Origin: an uncultured Clostridia bacterium
Lineage (GTDB): Bacteria > Bacillota > Clostridia > UBA1381
Assembly (NCBI GenBank): GCA_947585795.1
Contig: CANPXG010000004.1
Coordinates: 1-64,000 of the forward strand
Direction of reading: 5' to 3'
Length of the DNA: 64,000 nucleotides
In this document: positions 8,428 to 18,971 of the stretch, piece after piece
Numbering within the stretch: position 1 is the stretch's first letter
Layout: each line of letters starts with the position of its first letter
Notes under the pieces: model-generated
Databases searched by the model: none
The model's input: only the letters and a program-made list of their open reading frames with translations
Told to the model about the DNA's origin: nothing
Translations under genes and position numbers: made by a program

Positions 8428-11400
8428 ATGAAAAGGATTTTTGCAATGCTCGCGGCGTGCGTTCTGACGGTGTCGGCAATTTGTCAGACGGCGGTTTTCG
8501 CGGCATTTAGCGATGTTACCGATACAAATCCGTATAAAGACGCAATCACGACTCTCACGAAGCTGTCGGTTATTGAAGGGTACGGGGACAATACCTTTAA
8601 GCCCGAAAATTCCATCACGCGCGCGGAGTTTACGAAAATAATTGTATTTACACTCGGATTCCAAAATCTTACATACACACAGTATGATTATACGGATATT
8701 GATGGTAACTGGGCGAAGGATTACATACAGACGGCAAGCAATCTCGGTATTATCGCCGGCTTCGGCGACGGTATATTCGATCCCGATAGTCCGGTAACCT
8801 ACGAGCAGGCTCTTAAGATGGTCGTCTGCGCTTTGGGCTACGAGCAGTTTACTCAGGAGCTTGAAAGCGATATGGACAACTGGGCGAGCAAGTACATAAG
8901 AGAAGCGGTCACGATAGGTCTTACAAATGATATAACGGGACTGCAGTTCTCCGACAGCGCGCCGAGAGGCGTTGTCGCGCAGATAATTTACAACGCGCTC
9001 AACGTTGAGCTGTACGACTTCAACGGTCAGAGCTGGGTAAAGTCGGGCAGAACGCTTTTGCACGATTACCTTAAAGCCGACATGGTCAAGGGTATACTCG
9101 TCGGCGTGAGCGACAGCGTGACGGAGGAATGTACGCGTGAGCTCGGTGAGGATGATATGGATATTCTCACTCAGGGCGGCGACGAGGTAATAATCAATTT
9201 CTACGAGTACACGCAGAACAAGGAAGATATTTCAAAGTATCTCGGTACCACGCTCACCGTATATTACCGTGAAAGCACCATAAGCGATGAGAAAATGCTC
9301 ATCATAATCGACGATGAAACAATCAAAAATTCAAATATCGACCTCAAGTACGACGATATAGACAGCTTATCCGGTACCAATTTAAAGTATTACGACGATA
9401 ATAACAGGTCAAAGAACGTCAAGCTGAGAGATGAGGATCTTACGGTGCGCTACAACGGTAAAAACGTCGCAGCCGACAGCGCCGTTACTCTGACAAATCC
9501 CGTGACGAAGGAAAGTGAAACGTTTACGCGTCAGCAGGCGCTCGAAATGTGGCTCACGCCCGACAGCGACTATTTCATATACGGTGATGTTAAACTGACG
9601 GACAGCGGTTCGGACGGCGTTATCGACATGGTCCAAATCAACGACTATGAAACGATCGTCGCGCTCTCCGCGCCGTCCTCGTCGGATTACCGTATCACGG
9701 ACAAGCTCGTGACGGGTAATTACCTCATTCTCGATCCGCAGAGCGCAAATTACGAGTACACGATAACAAAGAACGGCTCGTCTATCCCCGTTACGTCAAT
9801 AGCGGCGAACGACGTAATGCTTTACGCGGAAAGTCTTGACGGCTCGTATTATTCGGTAATCGTTACAAACAAGACGGTAAGCGGTTCCATCACGTCCATG
9901 GCATCAAGCAAAAACCGCATGACGATAAACGGAACGTCGTACGCGATAGGCGACAGGTGCGAAGCTTACATTAAGGAAAAGGACAATAAGGAAATCAAGG
10001 CAGGTATCTCGGGTACGTTCTACCTCGACGCTTTGGATACCGCCGTTTACGGCACGATCGCTCAGGAAGCCGTGTCGCCGTACGCGTATATAGCGAACGC
10101 GTTCTACGATTACGACGAGGGAGGAAAATCGTACATAACCGTGTACGCGCCGAACGTATCGGCGTCGAGCGCGGCTTCGTATCCGTTAAAGAGCAAAATC
10201 AAGCTCAACGGTTCGAGCGTGGACAGTGAGGCGGCTCTTGACAGGCTGCTCACGTCGGCATCCTACGCCGATAACGAAACGGAGTACGCGGACAAGATAT
10301 ACGGCGCGGGTAAAACGCCCAATATCCCCGAATACGCTCAGCCGGCGCGCGTGACCGTCCAAAACGGTGAAGTGACGGCTATAGTGACGCTTACGTCGGA
10401 CGAGATAGCGGACGAGAACAACGACACGGAAAAGCTTGTCGAGTGCAAGGGCATAGGTCAGTACACGTACTCCTCCAACAGCTTCACGCAAAACGGCAAG
10501 ACATCGTTCTCGGTGAACTCGAACACGACAGTCCTCTACGTTCCCTCAGACCGCACGACAAAGAACAAGTACGCGAAGAAAACGCCTTCTTCGGCGTTTA
10601 CGTCGGGTGACTCGTATTATTTGGAGGCGTATGACATAAATTCCTCGAAGGTCGCGGGACTTATAATTCTCTACGGTAACGACGGCTCGCTCACGCAGGT
10701 AAAGAAGGATACGGACTTCTCCGTCATAGCTTCACAGCCTGAAGAAACATACAGCGAGCAGACCGACAGCGCGGAGCTGAAGTTTGACGTGTTCGCCGGC
10801 ACCACCGGTACGCCGAAGTCGTGGACGACGTATGACCGCAATGAGTTTAGCGACGTTGAAGTCGGCGACGTTATACAGTTCGCTTACGACAGTGACAACC
10901 TTATACAGGGACGCGTTAACAACATAAGATTTTCCGACATCGCCGCCGTGCTTGACGGTGAGGAGTATGACGGTCAGAAGTACAATTGGGCGGAGCCGCT
11001 GACTCCGAGCGAGGATAATAATTATCAAAAGTACAAGTTTGACTACCGCTTCAAGAAGGCGGGCAGCGATGAGGACGAGATGTTTACAAGCTCCTCACTC
11101 GGTACCATTCCCTATTCGAGAGCTTGTATGTACAATGTAAGTCAGGTGCTGACCGACGAGAACAAGCTCTTCGTTACGAAAAGCGGTTTCTCGAAGGACG
11201 AGGGCGGCGCGTTCGTGCTCGACGACAGTGATTATGAGGAGGTCAATATAACGTCCTCGACAAAGATACTGCGTATGGAGGACGACAGAGAGGAAATCAG
11301 CAGATACGCCGCCGGTACGGAAACGGCTATGACGATAAACGACCTTAAGGACGCGAAGAATTACGGAACGGAATGTTCAAAGATCCTCGTTTGTCTGTCA

Positions 11401-11436
11401 AAAGGCACGGCTAAAATGATAGTTGTTTACAATTAA
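8428..11436 (+). CDS. S-layer homology (SLH) domain surface protein
   Basis: Signal peptide 'MKRIFAMLAACVLTVSAICQTAVFA' followed by SLH repeats 'FSDVTDTNPYKDAITTLTKLSVIEGYGDNTFKPENSITRAEFTKII'. Confidence 0.9.
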   Translation: MKRIFAMLAACVLTVSAICQTAVFAAFSDVTDTNPYKDAITTLTKLSVIEGYGDNTFKPENSITRAEFTKIIVFTLGFQNLTYTQYDYTDIDGNWAKDYIQTASNLGIIAGFGDGIFDPDSPVTYEQALKMVVCALGYEQFTQELESDMDNWASKYIREAVTIGLTNDITGLQFSDSAPRGVVAQIIYNALNVELYDFNGQSWVKSGRTLLHDYLKADMVKGILVGVSDSVTEECTRELGEDDMDILTQGGDEVIINFYEYTQNKEDISKYLGTTLTVYYRESTISDEKMLIIIDDETIKNSNIDLKYDDIDSLSGTNLKYYDDNNRSKNVKLRDEDLTVRYNGKNVAADSAVTLTNPVTKESETFTRQQALEMWLTPDSDYFIYGDVKLTDSGSDGVIDMVQINDYETIVALSAPSSSDYRITDKLVTGNYLILDPQSANYEYTITKNGSSIPVTSIAANDVMLYAESLDGSYYSVIVTNKTVSGSITSMASSKNRMTINGTSYAIGDRCEAYIKEKDNKEIKAGISGTFYLDALDTAVYGTIAQEAVSPYAYIANAFYDYDEGGKSYITVYAPNVSASSAASYPLKSKIKLNGSSVDSEAALDRLLTSASYADNETEYADKIYGAGKTPNIPEYAQPARVTVQNGEVTAIVTLTSDEIADENNDTEKLVECKGIGQYTYSSNSFTQNGKTSFSVNSNTTVLYVPSDRTTKNKYAKKTPSSAFTSGDSYYLEAYDINSSKVAGLIILYGNDGSLTQVKKDTDFSVIASQPEETYSEQTDSAELKFDVFAGTTGTPKSWTTYDRNEFSDVEVGDVIQFAYDSDNLIQGRVNNIRFSDIAAVLDGEEYDGQKYNWAEPLTPSEDNNYQKYKFDYRFKKAGSDEDEMFTSSSLGTIPYSRACMYNVSQVLTDENKLFVTKSGFSKDEGGAFVLDDSDYEEVNITSSTKILRMEDDREEISRYAAGTETAMTINDLKDAKNYGTECSKILVCLSKGTAKMIVVYN

Positions 11437-11449
11437 AAACGGACATACA

Positions 11450-11486
11450 AAAACGGCGTTCACGTTGAAGTGAACGCCGTTTTTTT
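11450..11486. terminator. Bidirectional intrinsic terminator
   Basis: AAAACGGCGTTCAC-gttgaa-GTGAACGCCGTTTTTTT between convergent genes. Confidence 0.85.
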
Positions 11487-11489
11487 CGT

Positions 11490-12896
11490 TTACTTTATTA
11501 TCAAGTCGTTTATTTTTACCACGTCGCCCGCGCCCATTGTAAAGACTATGTCGTTCTCACCGACGCTGCTTTTCAAAAAGTCGGCTATGTCCGAAAAATC
11601 GTCTATATACCTTACGCTCACGCCGCGCTTTTTTATATCCTCAGCCAAGTCCTGCGGTCTTGTAACTCCGTCAAACTGTTCGCGAGCCGCGTATATGTGG
11701 GTGAGTATAAGCTCGTCCGCGTCATCAAACGCTTCGGTAAACTCCTTCCAAAGCGTGCGCGTCCTCGAGTAGGTGTGGGGCTGGAACACGCACCATATCT
11801 TGTTATGGTCAAACTTTTTCGCGGCGCTTAAGGTCGCCTTTATCTCGGTCGGGTGATGCGCGTAATCGTCTATCACCACCGCGCCGTTTAAAAATCCCTT
11901 CTTTTCAAAGCGCCTGTGCGTGCCTTTAAAGTTTTCTATGCCGCGCGCCGCCGTCACGGCGTTCACGTCCGAAAGCTCGCATACAGCCACCGTCGCGAGC
12001 GCGTTTAAAATGTTGTGCTCCCCGGGTACGTTCAGGTGAAGCGAGCATATTTTTTCGCCGCGGCGCATAACGTCAAAGCTCGGGAAGCCCGCGCTGTAAA
12101 CCACGTTTTCGGGATAGTAGTCAAACGCGCTGTCCATACCGTATGTGATTATTTTTAAATCGTCCGCGCCCAAAAGCGCCTTTTGGACGTTCTCGTCGCC
12201 GCCCATGGCAACGACGTAACCCACGTCCTTCGTCAGATACGCGAAGCGCCTGAAGCTGTCTATAATTTCGTCTATACCGGAGAAGAAATCGAGATGGTCC
12301 TCCTCGATATTCGTTATAAGCGCTATTGTCGGGTAGAAATTGAGGAAGCTGTTCGTGTACTCGCAAGCCTCGGTCACGAAGTAGTCGGACGAGCCGGTCC
12401 GTATGTTTCCGTCGATAAGGTCAAGCTCGCCGCCGACGCTTATCGTCGGATCCAGTCCCGCGCCGACGAGCGCGTGCGCAAGCATGGAGGTCGTCGTCGT
12501 CTTGCCGTGCGTGCCGCTTACGCCGACGGCGTGTTTGTAGTTCTTCATTATCGCGCCCAAAAATTCCGCGCGGTTTATCATTCTCACGCCTTTTTCTTTC
12601 GCGGCGATCATTTCGGGGTTATCGTCATGAACCGCCGCCGTGTACACGACGAGCGACGCGTTTTTTATTCCGTCCTCGTTCACCGCGTCGTGTCCGTAAA
12701 CGATTTTTGCCCCCATCTGCTCGAGCTTTCGCGTTATATCGCTTTCGTTCCAGTCGGAGCCGGTCACGCGGTAGCCGTCTTTCAGCGCGATCTGTGCCAA
12801 GCCACTCATGCTGATGCCGCCGATACCGATAAAGTGTATGCTCGAATTTTGTCCGATGTCGGACATTACAAACCTATCCATCATTTTTCTCCTCAT
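11490..12896 (-). CDS. murC: UDP-N-acetylmuramate--L-alanine ligase
   Basis: '[19 protein letters not shown]', '[19 protein letters not shown]', '[14 protein letters not shown]', 'FQPHTYSRT'. Confidence 0.97.
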   Translation of the reverse strand: MRRKMMDRFVMSDIGQNSSIHFIGIGGISMSGLAQIALKDGYRVTGSDWNESDITRKLEQMGAKIVYGHDAVNEDGIKNASLVVYTAAVHDDNPEMIAAKEKGVRMINRAEFLGAIMKNYKHAVGVSGTHGKTTTTSMLAHALVGAGLDPTISVGGELDLIDGNIRTGSSDYFVTEACEYTNSFLNFYPTIALITNIEEDHLDFFSGIDEIIDSFRRFAYLTKDVGYVVAMGGDENVQKALLGADDLKIITYGMDSAFDYYPENVVYSAGFPSFDVMRRGEKICSLHLNVPGEHNILNALATVAVCELSDVNAVTAARGIENFKGTHRRFEKKGFLNGAVVIDDYAHHPTEIKATLSAAKKFDHNKIWCVFQPHTYSRTRTLWKEFTEAFDDADELILTHIYAAREQFDGVTRPQDLAEDIKKRGVSVRYIDDFSDIADFLKSSVGENDIVFTMGAGDVVKINDLIIK

Positions 12897-13104
12897 AAAG
12901 TTTAATACGGTTATTCTATTATTATATACCTTAAAACGCGAATTGAAAACCCTTTTTTGTAAAATTTATCATATACCGATAAAAGTATTACAAAGCATTG
13001 GCTTTTTGTTTAATAAAATCTGTGCAAAATACTTGACAAATCTAAAGTTTTACTATATTATAAAGTTAGCAAAGAGTATATTTTGCCGAAAGGTGGTGAA
13101 AGAC

Positions 13105-13389
13105 ATGGAAATTACAGACATCAGAATCAAAAAGGTTTCTAACGACAGCAAAATGAAGGCGGTGGCTTCTGTCACTTTTGATAACGCTTTTGCTGTACAT
13201 GACGTAAAGGTTATTGAAGGACCTGAAAAATTGTTTGTTGCTATGCCAAGCAGAAGAACTCCCGACGGTGAGTATAGAGATATCGCTCATCCCATCAACA
13301 GCGACATGCGCGGAATTCTTGAAAGCAGGGTTCTCGCAGCATATGAAGCTATTGAGGAAGACTCGGATTTTTCAGCGGATGCTGAATAA
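13105..13389 (+). CDS. spoVG: Septation/sporulation regulator SpoVG
   Basis: '[50 protein letters not shown]'; RBS aggtgg; promoter TTGACA-17-TATTAT upstream. Confidence 0.97.
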   Translation: MEITDIRIKKVSNDSKMKAVASVTFDNAFAVHDVKVIEGPEKLFVAMPSRRTPDGEYRDIAHPINSDMRGILESRVLAAYEAIEEDSDFSADAE

Positions 13390-13419
13390 TTTTACATTAT
13401 ATATATAACATAAATAATA

Positions 13420-13455
13420 AATATCCACCCGTTTTTGCGGGTGGATATTTATTTT
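13420..13455 (+). terminator. Intrinsic terminator of spoVG
   Basis: AAATATCCACCCG-ttttt-GCGGGTGGATATTTATTTTT. Confidence 0.8.
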
Positions 13456-14507
13456 TAACGTATCAAGTTATAAAGACGGACGACCGTGGCTACCGCCTGT
13501 TCGACGGTGTACGCGCCCTGCGGCGCAAACTCGGTGTCGGTGACGCCGGTCATAATTCCGTACTCGTTCGCCCATGTAACGTAAAACTGCGCCCACGGTG
13601 AAACGCTCCACGCGTCGGAATACGGCAAGGTCGTTTCCGTGCCTATCCATATGTATCTTTCCGCGACCTTGCAAAGAAGCGCCGCCGCTTCCTCGCGCGT
13701 GATCATTCCGTGAGGATCGAAGTGCGTGTCGTCCTTACCGCTGACTATGCCGAGCGCGTACAGTATGTTTACGGAGTCGTCAACTCCGTCACAGTCCTCA
13801 AAGTAATTTCTAAGGTACGCGCCGCCGTTGTCGAACATGTACGCGTCGAGTGAAACGTAATTTTCGTTCACGGCGATAAGGTTGCCGAGCAGCACGCAAA
13901 ACTGTTCGCGCGTTATGTTGTCGGAGTACTTGTTCGTAAACTCGTACGGGAGCAGGCTGTACGCCGCCGCCTCCCTTGCCGCCGGCTGCGCCCACTGCGC
14001 GGACGGGAGCTTTAAAAAGTCGTTCGCCGCAGCGCGGTAAATTTCGGCTCCGTCAGTCTTGTCGGAGGAGTCCTTGTACGCGCTGTCGAGGTACAGAAGC
14101 TGCTGCGTGTCGCTGTCACCGAGCTTGTAGCACACGTAGTTTCCGCTTCCGTACAGACCTATCTGTATACCTGAATTTAAGTAATAGCTTTTTACGTCCG
14201 AGGCGGTGTACACGTTTACCGCGATACCGCGAAACGGTGTGGGATTTATGCGGCGGGTGACCGTCATGTTCATGGCGGTGTTGAAAAACGTCTGTATGTC
14301 CGAGGCGGTAAGCTCGATGTACTTGCCGTCAGCCGTGTCCGACACGGTCATACGCGTTATGTCGCCGGCGTTAAAAATTCCCATCGCGTCCGAAAGAGTC
14401 ATGCTTTCGGGCAGGTCGACCACGTTGTACGCGCGCGCTGAAAGCGGCAGCGCGAATAACATGACCGCAAAGAGCAGTATTTTTAAAATGCGTTTAATAG
14501 TAATCAC
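13455..14507 (-). CDS. SLH-domain secreted protein
   Basis: Signal peptide and C-terminal SLH-type segments 'ITREEAAALLCKVAERYI', 'EYGIMTGVTDTEFAPQGAYTVEQAVATVVRLYN'. Confidence 0.8.
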   Translation of the reverse strand: MITIKRILKILLFAVMLFALPLSARAYNVVDLPESMTLSDAMGIFNAGDITRMTVSDTADGKYIELTASDIQTFFNTAMNMTVTRRINPTPFRGIAVNVYTASDVKSYYLNSGIQIGLYGSGNYVCYKLGDSDTQQLLYLDSAYKDSSDKTDGAEIYRAAANDFLKLPSAQWAQPAAREAAAYSLLPYEFTNKYSDNITREQFCVLLGNLIAVNENYVSLDAYMFDNGGAYLRNYFEDCDGVDDSVNILYALGIVSGKDDTHFDPHGMITREEAAALLCKVAERYIWIGTETTLPYSDAWSVSPWAQFYVTWANEYGIMTGVTDTEFAPQGAYTVEQAVATVVRLYNLIR

Positions 14508-14510
14508 CCC

Positions 14511-15176
14511 TTAGTCCAGAACGCAATAGCGGCTCATGTAGTCCTCCATTTTCGGAAGTATGCCGCCGTATGCGCCGTCTGCCTTAAGATACTCGTAAAT
14601 ATCCTTAACGGTTATTATGGCGTGTATGTTTATGCCAAAATCCTCCATGATTTCCGTGATGGTCGTTTTACTCGGATCTTGTCCGAACTCACAGCGGTTT
14701 ACCGATATAAACATGTCGGTGACCTTAACGTCAGCCGCGCCTTGAAGTATCGGCATGGTTTCGCGCACCGCCGTGCCCGCCGTAACGACGTCCTCGATTA
14801 TTATCACGCGGTCGCCGTCCTGCGGCTTGTAGCCGACGAGTGAGCCGCCTTCACCGTGGTCCTTCTCCTCCTTGCGGTTGAAGAAGTAGGGCTTGTCGAT
14901 ACTGTACTCGTTATAAAGCGCCGCCGCGGCGGCAGCGGCAAGCGGTATGCCCTTGTACGCGGGACCGAACATACAGTCGAAGCCGGTGCCGATGTTTTCC
15001 TTTATGAGCGCGGCGTAAAATTTGCCGAGCGTCGCGATTTGTTTTCCCGTTTTGAAATTACCCGTGTTTACGAAGTAGGGCGTTTCGCGTCCGCTTTTGG
15101 TGACAAAGTCGCCGAAGCGGAGAACGTCCGCGTCCGTCATGAATTTAATAAACTCTTTCTTCTTTTCCGTAAGCAT
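14511..15176 (-). CDS. pyrE: Orotate phosphoribosyltransferase
   Basis: 'LRFGDFVTKSGRETPYFVNTGNF', 'MFGPAYKGIPLA', PRPP motif 'VIIIEDVVTAGTAV'. Confidence 0.96.
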   Translation of the reverse strand: MLTEKKKEFIKFMTDADVLRFGDFVTKSGRETPYFVNTGNFKTGKQIATLGKFYAALIKENIGTGFDCMFGPAYKGIPLAAAAAAALYNEYSIDKPYFFNRKEEKDHGEGGSLVGYKPQDGDRVIIIEDVVTAGTAVRETMPILQGAADVKVTDMFISVNRCEFGQDPSKTTITEIMEDFGINIHAIITVKDIYEYLKADGAYGGILPKMEDYMSRYCVLD

Positions 15177-15196
15177 CGTTATCTCCTTTCCCGTAC

Positions 15197-15949
15197 TCAA
15201 TCCCTGAAATACATACTTCTAAACTTTTTCAGTACCTTTTTTTCCATGCGTGAAATCTGCATCTGTGATGTGTTCATGATCTCCGAGATCTCCTTTTGAC
15301 TTTTTTCCTCATAGTACCTTAAGCGCACAAATTCGCGCTCCTTTTCGGTAAGTCTTTCCATACATGAAGCAACAAAATCCTTGTCCTCTATCATGAGATA
15401 ATTTCTGTCCTCAACTCCGACAACGTTGGAAAGTGAGATCTCCCCGTCGGCATACGCCTCGTACTCGAGCGACTTTATAAATGACGCGTCGCCTATTTCG
15501 TACACGCTGTCGAGAAGAGCTTCGGGTATGTTGAGTATACGCGCGATCTCGCCGCGCGATATACCGCTTGACATACGGCGGATCTTTTCCGCCTTGTAAA
15601 ATATCTCGTAAAGTCTGCGCGGTATGCGTATAAAGTTGCCCTTGTCGCGGAAATACTTACGTATCTCCCCCATCACGGTGGGCGTGGCGAACGTGGCAAA
15701 CTTAACTCCGCGGTCGGGATCAAAGCGTTCCACCGCGTACAGTATACCCATGCACGCCACCTGATATATATCGTCGTACTCCACGCCGCGATTCACAAAC
15801 TTTCGCGAAAGTATTTCTGCGATGTATATGTACGACGACACTATCTCGTCGCGAAGGCGCGTGTCGTGCGTTTCGCGGTAGCGCGAAAACATCTCATATT
15901 CACTTGTCATGATTTCGGGTTTTACTACTGCCACGGTGACCCTCCTCAC
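15197..15949 (-). CDS. RNA polymerase sigma factor, SigB/F/G family
   Basis: 'GVEYDDIYQVACMGILYAVERFDPDRGVKFATFATPTVMGEIRKYFRDKGNFIRIPRRLYE' and region 4 'SQKEISEIMNTSQMQISRMEKKVLKKF'. Confidence 0.9.
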   Translation of the reverse strand: MRRVTVAVVKPEIMTSEYEMFSRYRETHDTRLRDEIVSSYIYIAEILSRKFVNRGVEYDDIYQVACMGILYAVERFDPDRGVKFATFATPTVMGEIRKYFRDKGNFIRIPRRLYEIFYKAEKIRRMSSGISRGEIARILNIPEALLDSVYEIGDASFIKSLEYEAYADGEISLSNVVGVEDRNYLMIEDKDFVASCMERLTEKEREFVRLRYYEEKSQKEISEIMNTSQMQISRMEKKVLKKFRSMYFRD

Positions 15950-15959
15950 TGTTATAGAA

Positions 15960-16661
15960 TTACTTTATAAGCTCCTTCGCAATATTAAGAGCGTCCTTAT
16001 AAATTTCGGCTGTTTCGTCGCCGTCCCCGTCGTATCTGCGCACGAGCAGGTAGAGATCGTCGTTGTAAATTTCGTTTTCCTCCAAAACCGCGCTACCCGA
16101 CAAATCGACCGCGTAGCCCACGCCGTCCTCGCTTTTAAGCACCTCGGCGTCGGTATCGGCGGCGTAAATACTCGTGTCCGTAAACGCGTCCGCGACGCTG
16201 TCACGGTTCAAGTAAAGCTCCGCCTCCTCCTTGTCCATAAGGTACACGGCGGCGGCTTTTTCCGTAAAGCTCATGTCCACCTTCGTCTGCATCGCGTAAT
16301 CATATTCCTCGTTGCCGACGGCACCGGAGAACATCATTCTTTGAAAATCGACCGAAGGCTTGCCGTTTCCGTCAATATCGGTTATATAGCCGTTTAAAAG
16401 CTCTGTAAGGCGCTCCGTTTCCTTCTCGGAGTAATTCATGTGTCCCGCGTATATGACGGTCATGTCGTATCTCGGACGGTTCACGCACTGAACTATCGTA
16501 ACGACGGCTATAAGCACGGCAACGGCGGTGATCACCACGCGCCATTTGTAGTAGTACCAAAAATAATTCCACCACGCGCGCGTAAACCGCGGCGGTATTT
16601 CTCCGTATTTTTCAGCCATGAAAAGCCCTCCCTCCGTGCTTTTGCCCGCGTGCGGACACAA
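15960..16661 (-). CDS. Hypothetical protein with one N-terminal TM helix
   Basis: 'WWNYFWYYYKWRVVITAVAVLIAVVTIVQCV' hydrophobic segment; conserved direction with the sigma-factor gene. Confidence 0.65.
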   Translation of the reverse strand: MCPHAGKSTEGGLFMAEKYGEIPPRFTRAWWNYFWYYYKWRVVITAVAVLIAVVTIVQCVNRPRYDMTVIYAGHMNYSEKETERLTELLNGYITDIDGNGKPSVDFQRMMFSGAVGNEEYDYAMQTKVDMSFTEKAAAVYLMDKEEAELYLNRDSVADAFTDTSIYAADTDAEVLKSEDGVGYAVDLSGSAVLEENEIYNDDLYLLVRRYDGDGDETAEIYKDALNIAKELIK

Positions 16662-16778
16662 TAGCTATTTGTATTGTACCACATATTCCGTCAAAATTCA
16701 AGGCTTTTCCTCCAAACCGCGCCAAGACGCAAAAAAATCCGAACGCGCCGCGTGTGGGTGACGGTTCGGATGGGTGTA

Positions 16779-17813
16779 TCATTGTATGTTTGACTCAAAA
16801 TCCTTCATGCAGAATTTACACGGGCAGTAGCCCGCCGTGATCGCCTTCTCCGGAGCAGTAAATTCGATTTGGTTTTTGCTCATCGCGTATACGCATGAAG
16901 AGGTGTGCAGCTTCTTTGTTTTCGCGTTGCCTATGTACATGTTTTTCTTCGGCGGTCTTGGTTTGTAAAAGTGCCGGTGCACATTGTTCAGCAGCGTTTT
17001 TGAAAGCTCGTAGTCGGGGTGCTGCGGCAGAACGGTCGCCTTGCCGCAAACGGGACACTTAGCCGTGGAAAAGACCTCGCCCTTCACATATTCGGTTATG
17101 TCCTCCGACGGGAACACGCTCAGGCAGCCGTAACAGCCGCATTGTTCCGATATTATTACGTCGGGCTGGTTGTCGCGGCTGTGTGATATTATGGCGTTCA
17201 TTTGACGGTTCTTTTCTTCTTTTTTACTTTCGTCTGTGAACTTGTCGCCAAGCATCTTTATGCTGTCCCTGTATGACAACTCTATCCGCGTCAGCCATAC
17301 GGGGATTTTGAGCGTGTTTTTTAATTCGGCGTGTATGTTTTTTATGTTTTGCGCGCTCGGCGTGTGCACCCATATTTTTATACCGTTTTTAAACGGTTCG
17401 GCGCGTTGGAGCTTGATGTTCGGCACGTCCTTTAAATATGCTTCCGCCGCCGATAGCGCGTCTTTAAACCTTTGCTCCGCCTCGCGTTTTTGCATCCTCA
17501 GCAAGCGTGACAGTTGTTTTTGTTTTTCGCGTTCCTCCCAAAACGGGCTTTCTTCAAAGCGAATAAGAAACGGGCACTTTTTCTTTAAGCACTCGTGCTC
17601 CTTCAGGAGGTCCGGCGTCAGCGCTCCCACGTGCGCGTTGCAGCGGCATTTTCCTATGATCCTGTTTTTTCTGCGCACGCCGTCGATACATTTATAGTAT
17701 CTTTCGCCGCGTATTTGCTCCGCGCCAAAATAAGGCTGCGCCGGATCGTCCGATTCCGGCGCAAGTGTATTTGCGTTATTTTCATCCTCGATATTTGTTT
17801 TTCGTTCGTCCAT
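16779..17813 (-). CDS. Cysteine-rich hypothetical protein with C-terminal Ada-like metal-binding motif
   Basis: Multiple Cys pairs (CRC, CGCYGC, CPVCGK, 'LHTSSCVYAM...AGYCPCKFCM'). Confidence 0.6.
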   Translation of the reverse strand: MDERKTNIEDENNANTLAPESDDPAQPYFGAEQIRGERYYKCIDGVRRKNRIIGKCRCNAHVGALTPDLLKEHECLKKKCPFLIRFEESPFWEEREKQKQLSRLLRMQKREAEQRFKDALSAAEAYLKDVPNIKLQRAEPFKNGIKIWVHTPSAQNIKNIHAELKNTLKIPVWLTRIELSYRDSIKMLGDKFTDESKKEEKNRQMNAIISHSRDNQPDVIISEQCGCYGCLSVFPSEDITEYVKGEVFSTAKCPVCGKATVLPQHPDYELSKTLLNNVHRHFYKPRPPKKNMYIGNAKTKKLHTSSCVYAMSKNQIEFTAPEKAITAGYCPCKFCMKDFESNIQ

Positions 17814-17889
17814 ATATTATCACTTCTTTGTTCGGCGGGTATGTGTCGGTAGTGTTATTTTATCATAAAATCGCGGTTATTGCAATCGT

Positions 17890-18669
17890 TTATAGAGATT
17901 TGTATTCCTCATCGCTTACAGGTTCAAGCCACTCGTTTGAGCCGTTTTCGCCCGGTACTTCTATTGCGAGGTGCGAGAACCAGCTGTCTTTTGCCGCGCC
18001 GTGCCAGTGCTTTACTTCGACGGGGATATTCACGCAATCGCCGGGCTTCATCTCGATCGCGTCCTTGCCCCACTCCTGATAGTAACCGCGTCCGCCGACG
18101 CATATAAGTATCTGACCGCCGCCCTTGTCGGCGTGGTGAATGTGCCAGTTGTTGCGGCAGCCGGGTTCAAACGTGACGTTGAAAATGCCGACCTGCTCCG
18201 ACGATACGGGCGCGAGGTAGCTTTGTCCCGTGAAATACTGCGCGAACCCGTCGTTCGGCGCGCCTATCGGGAACAAAATCGTGTTTTGGTATTTGTCCTT
18301 TTCGCTAAGCTCCTCATCTTTCCACACGTCCGTCGCGAGTCGGAACACCGCCCACGCTTTGGGCCAACCCGCATAAAATGCAACGTGAGTTATGATAGCC
18401 GCGATCTCTGCGCGCGTTACGCCGTGCGCCTTCGCGTTTTCAAGATGATACGTCAGCGACGAATCGGTGATCCCCGATGACATAAGCGCGACAACGGTAA
18501 TAATGCAGCGCGTTTTTAAGTCGATGTCCTCGTTGTTCCAGTTTTCACCGAATAAAACGTCGTCGTTAAAGTGCGCGAAGTCGGGCGCGAAGGTGCCAAG
18601 ACTGTCCCTGCCTGCCGTTTGTACTATTTTCTTGCTCATCGTAATTCCTCCTTTACATGTATTATACAC
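17890..18669 (-). CDS. Carboxymuconolactone decarboxylase-like + cupin domain protein
   Basis: N-terminal CMD-like 'LKTRCIITVVALMSSGITDSSLTYHLENAKAHGVTRAEIAAIITHVAFYAGWPKAWAV'; C-terminal cupin 'FEPGCRNNWHIHHADKGGGQILICVGGRGYYQEWG'. Confidence 0.88.
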   Translation of the reverse strand: MYNTCKGGITMSKKIVQTAGRDSLGTFAPDFAHFNDDVLFGENWNNEDIDLKTRCIITVVALMSSGITDSSLTYHLENAKAHGVTRAEIAAIITHVAFYAGWPKAWAVFRLATDVWKDEELSEKDKYQNTILFPIGAPNDGFAQYFTGQSYLAPVSSEQVGIFNVTFEPGCRNNWHIHHADKGGGQILICVGGRGYYQEWGKDAIEMKPGDCVNIPVEVKHWHGAAKDSWFSHLAIEVPGENGSNEWLEPVSDEEYKSL

Positions 18670-18936
18670 CTAAGCAGCAGAAAAATCAAGGGCGGGGGTG
18701 GGGGTGTCGGAGTGGCGGTCGTTATAGCTGACAATGAAGCCATTGGGGGAATAAATAGCATGGTGATGCGGGTTATGAGAAAGAGAAACGGGAATTTACC
18801 ACTTTTGAATTTTCAGAGCCGATAATAATTTGTACGATAGAGATGTTGTTATGGAAGTAATAACATCTCTTTTTGTATGAAAAAAATTATTAATGCCGGA
18901 TAGAATAAAAACCTACAAAATTCACTCGACCACCCC

Positions 18937-18965
18937 TTGCAATCCATCCGCATTTGTGCTACAAT
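18937..18965 (+). promoter_or_regulatory. Module promoter P1 (copy 1)
   Basis: TTGCAA-17-TACAAT, conserved in all three copies. Confidence 0.75.
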
Positions 18966-18971
18966 AAACTT

